NCBI GenBank assembly: GCA_021814085.1
Contig: JAKAJA010000030.1
Location: 1 to 10,989, forward strand
Origin: Acidobacteriota bacterium
Lineage (GTDB): Bacteria; Acidobacteriota; UBA4820; DSQY01
Direction: 5' to 3'
DNA: 10,989 nucleotides
Positions 5,358 through 9,732 of this stretch are shown one piece after another; the first letter of the stretch is position 1, and the number at the start of each line of letters is the position of its first letter. The position numbers were made by a program, and so were the translations under genes. The notes beneath the pieces are model-generated. The model was not told the origin of the DNA. It was given only the letters and a program-made list of their open reading frames with translations, and searched no databases.

Positions 5358-8305
5358 ACGATCTCCTTGAGGACCTTGTTCACGTCGGCGAGGCCGGCGG
5401 GACGGTCTTGAGGGGCCTTCTTCAGACACGTGAGGATGAGGTTCTCCAGGCTGGACGGCAGGCGTGTCAGCCGCGAGGGTGGGACGGGCATCTCCTTGAG
5501 CTGCTTCAGGACGATGAGGGCGGGGTTGTCCCCCGTGAATGGGTCCTGTCCCGTGACGAGGAAATAGGAGAGGAGCCCGAAGCAGTAGACGTCCGAGCGC
5601 ACGTCCAAGGGCAGGCCCTGGATCTGCTCCGGCGAGACGTACTTGGGCGAGCCCACGAAACGGCCCTCGCCCGTGAGGTCCGCCTCGTCCACCGCTACGT
5701 AGGCGATGCCGAAATCCAGGAGCTTGGGGATGCCGTTGGGCGTGAGGATGACGTTCTGCGGCTTGAGGTCGCGGTGGATGATGCCCAGTCGGTGGGCTTC
5801 CGAGAGCCCGTCGGCGATCCCCCGCAGGATCTGGATCTTCTGCCGGAGGGTCGCCCGCCGTCCCTCCCCCTCTCGGATCCACTGGCTCAGGGTTCTGCCC
5901 GGGATGAACTCCATGGTCAGGAAGGAGAGGTCCCGCCAGGTGCCGAGGTCGAAGACCCTCACGACGTTGGGGTGGGTGATCTTCCGCGTGAGTTTGATCT
6001 CCCTCAGGAATCGGGCGCGGGAAGCTTCGTCCATGTCGGCCCGTCGGCGCAGCGTCTTGAGGGCCACCACCTCGTCGAGATCCCGGTCCTTGACGCGAAA
6101 GACCTGCCCCATCCCGCCCCGGCCCAGCTCGTCGAGGATTTCGTAGCGCCCGGCGATGACCGACCCCGGGGGAAGCTCGAGCGCCGACAGGTCCTTCAGG
6201 GCCTCGTCGGCGTTCGAATACCGGTCGAGCAGGTCCAGTGCCAGCATGCGCCTGATGAAATCCTTCAAGGGCGTGGCGAGGGAGAGGCCCTTGAAGAGGG
6301 CCTGATCCCACGTCCCGCGTGGTGTTTCGTCCCCGGTGCCGGGAGGGTGTCCCGTGAGCAGGTGCATGAGGATGGCTCCCGCCCCGTAGATGTCGCTGGC
6401 CGTGGACAGGTTGCGGTGCTGGAGGGTCTCCGGGGGCAGGTAGAGGGCGAGCGGGTCGGCGGGTGAGGACAGCTGGAGGTCCTCGTAGTTCCTCACGAGG
6501 CCGAAGCCCTGCACTTTCACGAGGCCGTCGTTGTCCATGAGGATCGAGTCGGGGGAAAGGTGGCCGTGAAGGACGTGACGGGAGTGCGCTTCGCAAAGGG
6601 CTTCCAGGATTTGCCGGAGCTTGTCCAAAGCGGCGTAAGGGGCTGGCCTGTAACCTTCGCCCAGCCACTCGGCCAGGGGCCGGCCTCCGAAACCCTCGTA
6701 GACCAGGAGGACCCGCCGCTTGTCCCGCTCTATGTCCCTCAGGACCAGCACCGACGGGTGATTCAGCCCGAGGAGGCGCTGCAGCTCCTCCTGGTCCTCC
6801 CCCACGCGCAGGACGGGGGAGTTGGTCTCGCCTTCGAGGAGGCGGACCGGCAGGCGGAGGGACTCGTCCTGTCCCGCATACCAGACGCCGTAACGGCCCT
6901 CTCCCAGCCGCGTTGCCACGGCATACCTGCGCTGCCCCGCGGCAGGGGAGCGGATGGGCGAGCGGGAGACTTCCTCCAGGCGGTCCCGGGCGTCCTGGAA
7001 GCCAACGTTGAGAGCGATCAGTTGGCGGTAGGCATCGATGGCCTTGTCGTGCTCGCCCAGCTCCTGGCAGGCCCGAGCGGTGACATAGAGGCGCCAGAGG
7101 GTCCGTTCTCCCTGCGTCTCGGATAAATCTTCGAGACACGTGAGGGCGAGCTGAGGTTGGCCCAGGGCCAAAAACAGGCGGGCCTTGAGGATGTACAGGC
7201 GGGCCCTGTCGCCGGCCGTGTCGGGAAGGGACTGCAGGCGGTGCAAGAGGGCGTCGCGCTCCTCGTCGGAGGAGGCGAGGTCCACGGCCTCTTCCCAATC
7301 TCCCGCGTCGAAAGCCATCCGGCTCGCGGCGCTCTGGTCGCCCGCGGCGAGGTAGCACTGTTTGGCCAGGCCGAAGAGCTGGGCCTGCTGGAAGCACTGG
7401 GCCGCGGGAAGGTAGGCCTGGACCCGGTAGAAAAGGTTGCCCGCCACCTCGTAGTCGCCCATCTCCCCTCGGAGTTCGGCGGCGCTGTGCAAGTTGCCGG
7501 CGGCCTCGAAGAGCACGGCTGCCCTGTCCTTCCTCCCGCCCCGCGCGAAGAGCCGGGCGGCCTCCTCCGTTTCACCCTTGGCCGCCAAAGCTTCGGCTTG
7601 GAACTCGAGGGGCGTGTCCTTGGCCATTTCCGCGATGGCCGCCACCCGGTCCGGGGCTCCCGCCCGCTGGTAGCACTCCATGGCCTTCGTGTAACTCTTC
7701 GCCGCCTCCCAGCACTGGCCCGCCTGAAGGTCCCTGTGGAGGGACTCGTTCAGCTCGGCGGCCCGCTCGTAGGCCTGCCCCTGCTCGAGATAGCGCGCGA
7801 TCTCGAGGAGTTGCTCGCGGTGTTGCAGCTGTTCGGAGGCGGTGAGGCCTTCGGTGGACGGCACCTGCTTGAGGGCTTTCTCGAAGAGGAGGACGGCCTT
7901 GTCCGTTTTCCCCTCTTGCATGATAAGGCGCCCGGCCTCCATGTACCTGCCGCTCTGCTCGAAATAGAGGGCCGCGAGCTGGGAGTTGCCGCCCTTGAGG
8001 GCGATGAAGGCCGCCTGGGCCTTGTTGCCCATCTCCCCCATGAGGTGGGCCGCCTTGGCATAGTGGCCGTGCCGGCTCAGGATCTCCGCGGCGGACGTCG
8101 TGTCCCCTGCACGCAACACGAAATCCACGGCGGATTGGATCCGCCCAAGAGATTCTTCAACCTCGGCGGCCGCGCGCAGATCGCCGCCTCTGGCGTACAT
8201 CTTGACCGCCTTCTCGCGCTCCCCAGCGGCCTTGTAGAGGTCCCCGGCCCTGAGATAGTTACCCTTGAAATATGCCCGCCAGGCTTCCCGGGTAAGCTTG
8301 GACAC
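5354..8305 (-). CDS. Helical-repeat protein with tandem pseudokinase and active Ser/Thr kinase domains
   Basis: This 983-residue protein heads the minus-strand operon. Residues about 10-345 form a helical solenoid of 13-residue units with Gly at position 1 and Ala at position 6 (Gly at 15, 28, 41 and so on to 132, then 244 to 335). TPR-like helices follow to about 445. Residues about 460-710 form a kinase fold with a glycine loop (LGEGRYG, 468-474) but degenerate catalytic sites: Arg488 at the beta-3 Lys, HGHLSPDS at 580-587 instead of HRDLKPxN, and Gly600 for the DFG Asp. Residues about 720-983 form an intact PknB-like kinase: GRGGMGQV 728-735, K750, E769, HRDLKPQN 844-851, DFG 864-866, SPEQ 891-894. 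No membrane segment is seen, so it is probably cytosolic. The GTG start is preceded by GGAGGA at 8314-8309. Its substrate is unknown. The pseudokinase probably regulates or scaffolds the active domain (inference). Confidence 0.92.
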   Translation of the reverse strand: MSKLTREAWRAYFKGNYLRAGDLYKAAGEREKAVKMYARGGDLRAAAEVEESLGRIQSAVDFVLRAGDTTSAAEILSRHGHYAKAAHLMGEMGNKAQAAFIALKGGNSQLAALYFEQSGRYMEAGRLIMQEGKTDKAVLLFEKALKQVPSTEGLTASEQLQHREQLLEIARYLEQGQAYERAAELNESLHRDLQAGQCWEAAKSYTKAMECYQRAGAPDRVAAIAEMAKDTPLEFQAEALAAKGETEEAARLFARGGRKDRAAVLFEAAGNLHSAAELRGEMGDYEVAGNLFYRVQAYLPAAQCFQQAQLFGLAKQCYLAAGDQSAASRMAFDAGDWEEAVDLASSDEERDALLHRLQSLPDTAGDRARLYILKARLFLALGQPQLALTCLEDLSETQGERTLWRLYVTARACQELGEHDKAIDAYRQLIALNVGFQDARDRLEEVSRSPIRSPAAGQRRYAVATRLGEGRYGVWYAGQDESLRLPVRLLEGETNSPVLRVGEDQEELQRLLGLNHPSVLVLRDIERDKRRVLLVYEGFGGRPLAEWLGEGYRPAPYAALDKLRQILEALCEAHSRHVLHGHLSPDSILMDNDGLVKVQGFGLVRNYEDLQLSSPADPLALYLPPETLQHRNLSTASDIYGAGAILMHLLTGHPPGTGDETPRGTWDQALFKGLSLATPLKDFIRRMLALDLLDRYSNADEALKDLSALELPPGSVIAGRYEILDELGRGGMGQVFRVKDRDLDEVVALKTLRRRADMDEASRARFLREIKLTRKITHPNVVRVFDLGTWRDLSFLTMEFIPGRTLSQWIREGEGRRATLRQKIQILRGIADGLSEAHRLGIIHRDLKPQNVILTPNGIPKLLDFGIAYVAVDEADLTGEGRFVGSPKYVSPEQIQGLPLDVRSDVYCFGLLSYFLVTGQDPFTGDNPALIVLKQLKEMPVPPSRLTRLPSSLENLILTCLKKAPQDRPAGLADVNKVLKEIV

Positions 8306-8308
8306 AGA

Positions 8309-8314
8309 TCCTCC
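8309..8314 (-). promoter_or_regulatory. Ribosome-binding site GGAGGA fixing the GTG start of the kinase gene
   Basis: On the minus strand GGAGGA lies three bases before GTG 8305-8303. The spacing is short but the match is strong. There is no in-frame ATG nearby and the 13-residue repeat region starts shortly after this GTG, so this start is preferred. Confidence 0.65.
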
Positions 8315-8323
8315 GATGGGTGA

Positions 8324-8353
8324 AGACTACCGCCCCCCGAGGGGGTGTGTCAA
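8324..8353 (-). promoter_or_regulatory. Candidate sigma-70 promoter of the kinase-phoH-DUF4390-ntrYX operon
   Basis: On the minus strand a perfect -35 TTGACA (8353-8348) is followed after 18 bp by TAGTCT (8329-8324), a weak -10 that keeps the first TA and the last T. Transcription would start near 8317 and give a very short leader that still contains the GGAGGA site. The spacer holds a GC palindrome (CCCCC-GA-GGGGG, 8334-8345), and the -35 overlaps a dyad GTCA-N4-TGAC (8349-8360). Either could be an operator. The -35 is convincing; the -10 is only fair. Confidence 0.45.
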
Positions 8354-8426
8354 TTATGACCCACCCCCAAAAGGAACCCGGATATTGCAGTTGCCGCTGG
8401 CGGCTGTAGCAGCAGGCTGGCAAGAA

Positions 8427-8638
8427 GGTGTTTGGGCCTGACCGCCATGGGACCTGAGCAAAATCTGGGCCCTCCCAAGCCGGAGGCGATGGGAGCCCCA
8501 AGAAAGGGGTGAGGCTCCATCGGGCTTTGCCGGTGGAGCGGGGCCCCGCAGGGCATTCCTCGGACCGGCGGGTTGATCCCGCGGTCCGAGGGAAGAGGGA
8601 ATGGCCCTCCCCGTGGAGGAGATCGCGCCTTTTTCACC
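8427..8638 (+). ncRNA. Candidate structured RNA of unknown family in the divergent intergenic region
   Basis: No credible gene covers this stretch, but complementary segments are unusually dense. Hairpin 8559-8590 has 13 bp (CTCGGACC plus GCGGG with one bulged G, loop TTGAT). Hairpin 8514-8539 has 10 bp (loop GCTTTG), and GCGGGGCCCCGC at 8538-8549 is palindromic. Flanking segments pair across the whole element: CCATGGGA (8445-8452) with TCCCCGTGG (8608-8616), GGGCC (8467-8471) with GGCCC (8603-8607), and GGTG (8427-8430) with CACC (8635-8638). A T5 run lies at 8630-8634. The plus strand is preferred because of the T run and a G-U pair in the closing stem. I do not recognise tmRNA, SRP, RNase P or 6S hallmarks. 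No clear promoter was found for it, so it might be cis-acting DNA or leader structure instead. Confidence 0.35.
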
Positions 8639-8654
8639 GCACTCCACCATCATG

Positions 8655-8721
8655 GCCGAAGGCACTGGGGTTGAAATGCGATATCGGGGATAGGGGGCCT
8701 CCGCGCGGTGGTGCCTTCGGC
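8655..8721. repeat. Perfect 11-bp inverted repeat with 45-base spacer
   Basis: GCCGAAGGCAC at 8655-8665 is exactly complementary to GTGCCTTCGGC at 8711-8721. The spacer contains two further palindromes, CGATATCG (8679-8686) and CCGCGCGG (8701-8708). It ends 15 bp before the -35 of the downstream gene. There is no following T-run, so it is not an intrinsic terminator, and no flanking target duplication is visible. It could be a cruciform, a regulator site or the tip of a mobile-element remnant. Confidence 0.6.
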
Positions 8722-8736
8722 AAACCCTTGGCCCAC

Positions 8737-8767
8737 TTGACGGGCACTGGACGGCGGTCCATACTAT
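8737..8767 (+). promoter_or_regulatory. Candidate sigma-70 promoter of the coiled-coil protein gene
   Basis: TTGACG (8737-8742) and TACTAT (8762-8767) are separated by 19 bp, slightly long. The start would be near 8774, leaving a leader of about 16 bases that includes AGGGGG (8777-8782) seven bases before ATG 8790. The match is reasonable and well placed. Confidence 0.55.
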
Positions 8768-8789
8768 GAGGGAGAAAGGGGGTTAGCTC

Positions 8790-9509
8790 ATGAAGCGCAT
8801 GGTCGTGCTCTTCCTCCTGCTGGCTTCGGCCACCCTTGCGGCGAACGCCGCTTACATCATCCAACTCAGGGACGGCAAAATCATCACGGCGGATGACAAG
8901 GTCGTCGTCAAGAACGACATGGCCTACTTCACCCGGCGCGGCGTCTTTTTCTACCTCCCCGCTTCGCAGGTGGACCTGGAGGCATCGGAGAAGGCCAACA
9001 TGGTGGCCGCCGCCCCGTCCACGGGTTTGATCATCGAGTCATCGGAAGCAGCCCCCGCGGCCGTCACGCCAGCAGCCAAATCGGCGGTCATCGGCGATGA
9101 GCAGCTAGACCTGATCCGAAAGCGAAGCCGCCTGGCCAACGAAGGACAATTTAAGGCGGCCGCCGCGGATGCGAAAGCCCCTTCGGCCCCCTCCGCACGG
9201 GAGGCCAACCCCGGGAACGCCGCGAGCAACCGGGCAGAGATTCAGGACAGGATGAACGGCCTCCTGCAGCAGCAGTCGTCTCTACAGCAGGACCAAACCA
9301 ATCTCCAGAATCAGCTCTCGACGCTCAAGGAGAGCTTCAACTCCAGCACCCAGCAGTCGGACAAGGAGCAGCTCGACGCCCAGATACAGAGCCTTAGCTC
9401 GCAACTGGCCGACGTTCAGAACAACATGTCGTCGGTCCAGAGCGATCTCGCGGCGACACAGCAGCAGCTCTCTTCCACCCCCGTGGTGGTAGACATGAAC
9501 GAGAAGTAG
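8790..9509 (+). CDS. Secreted protein with small N-terminal domain and Gln-rich coiled coil, function unknown
   Basis: This is a 239-residue exported protein. The signal peptide has KR at residues 2-3, a hydrophobic core (4-17) and a likely A-N-A cleavage site near residue 20. A short predicted beta domain follows (about 22-67, with YIIQLRDGKIIT then YFTRRGVFFYLP), which resembles the small domains that read 'display x in terms of a residue to be stored' in Acidobacteria-type hypotheticals but matches no family I can name. An Ala/Pro-rich linker (about 75-145) leads to a Gln/Ser/Asn-rich coiled coil (about 148-230) with regular LQ and QL spacing. The mature product is therefore probably periplasmic and may form a rod or trimer. 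The start is supported by AGGGGG seven bases upstream. It has its own promoter and terminator, so it is probably monocistronic. No function can be assigned. Confidence 0.85.
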   Translation: MKRMVVLFLLLASATLAANAAYIIQLRDGKIITADDKVVVKNDMAYFTRRGVFFYLPASQVDLEASEKANMVAAAPSTGLIIESSEAAPAAVTPAAKSAVIGDEQLDLIRKRSRLANEGQFKAAAADAKAPSAPSAREANPGNAASNRAEIQDRMNGLLQQQSSLQQDQTNLQNQLSTLKESFNSSTQQSDKEQLDAQIQSLSSQLADVQNNMSSVQSDLAATQQQLSSTPVVVDMNEK

Positions 9510-9535
9510 GCCGGCGGCGGTTCAGGATGAATTGG

Positions 9536-9561
9536 GGGAGGGGAGCGATCCCCTCCCTTTT
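9536..9561 (+). terminator. Rho-independent terminator after the coiled-coil gene
   Basis: A perfect 9-bp GC-rich stem (GGGAGGGGA, 9536-9544, with TCCCCTCCC, 9549-9557) is closed by a GCGA tetraloop of the GNRA type and followed by TTTT (9558-9561). It begins 27 bases after the stop codon and separates the two plus-strand genes transcriptionally. Confidence 0.92.
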
Positions 9562-9575
9562 CATTATTGGGGCTA

Positions 9576-9630
9576 GATGGCGGGGAGGCCATCCTGTCCG
9601 GGGGGGCGGACAGGTAAGTGTCCCGGACAC
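9576..9630 (+). promoter_or_regulatory. Three consecutive dyads, candidate upstream activator sites
   Basis: Dyad 1 is GATGGC (9576-9581) with GCCATC (9588-9593). Dyad 2 is CCTGTCC (9593-9599) with GGACAGG (9608-9614). Dyad 3 is GTGTCC-C-GGACAC (9618-9630). Dyads 2 and 3 share TGTCC/GGACA half-sites. Their centres lie about 115 and 95 bp before the expected start of the sigma-54 promoter, the usual distance for enhancer-binding-protein sites. They could also be mRNA hairpins or a read-through trap after the terminator. Binding by the NtrX-like protein is only a hypothesis. Confidence 0.5.
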
Positions 9631-9691
9631 ATCATCCCCCGCCTGGCAGCGAGCAACCCCAGTGAAATAAGGGTCTTCGGAGGCATGCGTA

Positions 9692-9707
9692 TGGCACGGC
9701 CGTTGCG
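9692..9707 (+). promoter_or_regulatory. Sigma-54 (-24/-12) promoter of the FecR/DUF6600-type gene
   Basis: TGGCACG (9692-9698), four bases, then TTGC (9703-9706) followed by G match the sigma-54 consensus TGGCACG-N4-TTGCW except in the last base. The GG and GC dinucleotides are separated by exactly 10 bp. Transcription would begin near 9718, just before GGAGG at 9722-9726 and ATG 9733. A 9-bp direct repeat TGCGTATGG (9686-9694 and 9704-9712, period 18) overlaps both elements. Confidence 0.8.
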
Positions 9708-9732
9708 TATGGAGTAGCGTCGGAGGTTTGCC

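Noticed and set aside
4119..5411. Plus-strand open frame antisense to the PIN-PhoH gene
   Set aside because: Low-complexity Val/Gly/Glu/Leu composition and no ribosome-binding context; shadow of the PhoH gene.
5358..7397. Upstream extension of the PIN-PhoH frame to a protein of over 1,100 residues
   Set aside because: The added part is Arg/Pro/Gly-rich noise overlapping the kinase gene in another frame. The PIN domain starts exactly at ATG 5357 with AAGGAG upstream.
7157..8323. Plus-strand open frame antisense to the repeat region of the kinase
   Set aside because: Its regularity merely mirrors the 39-bp period of the true minus-strand repeats.
8606..8634. Intrinsic terminator CCTCC-N4-GGAGG followed by T5
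   Set aside because: The stem is only 5 bp and is separated from the T-run by ten bases, so termination is not supported, although the T-run is noted for the RNA candidate.
8660..8675. Second sigma-54-like sequence AGGCACT-N4-TTGAA
   Set aside because: The essential -12 GC is GA, and a better sigma-70 candidate lies downstream of it.
8259..8769. Short open frames in the divergent intergenic region
   Set aside because: Several overlapping frames on both strands, none with a good ribosome-binding site or recognisable domain; hairpin-rich sequence explains the region better.
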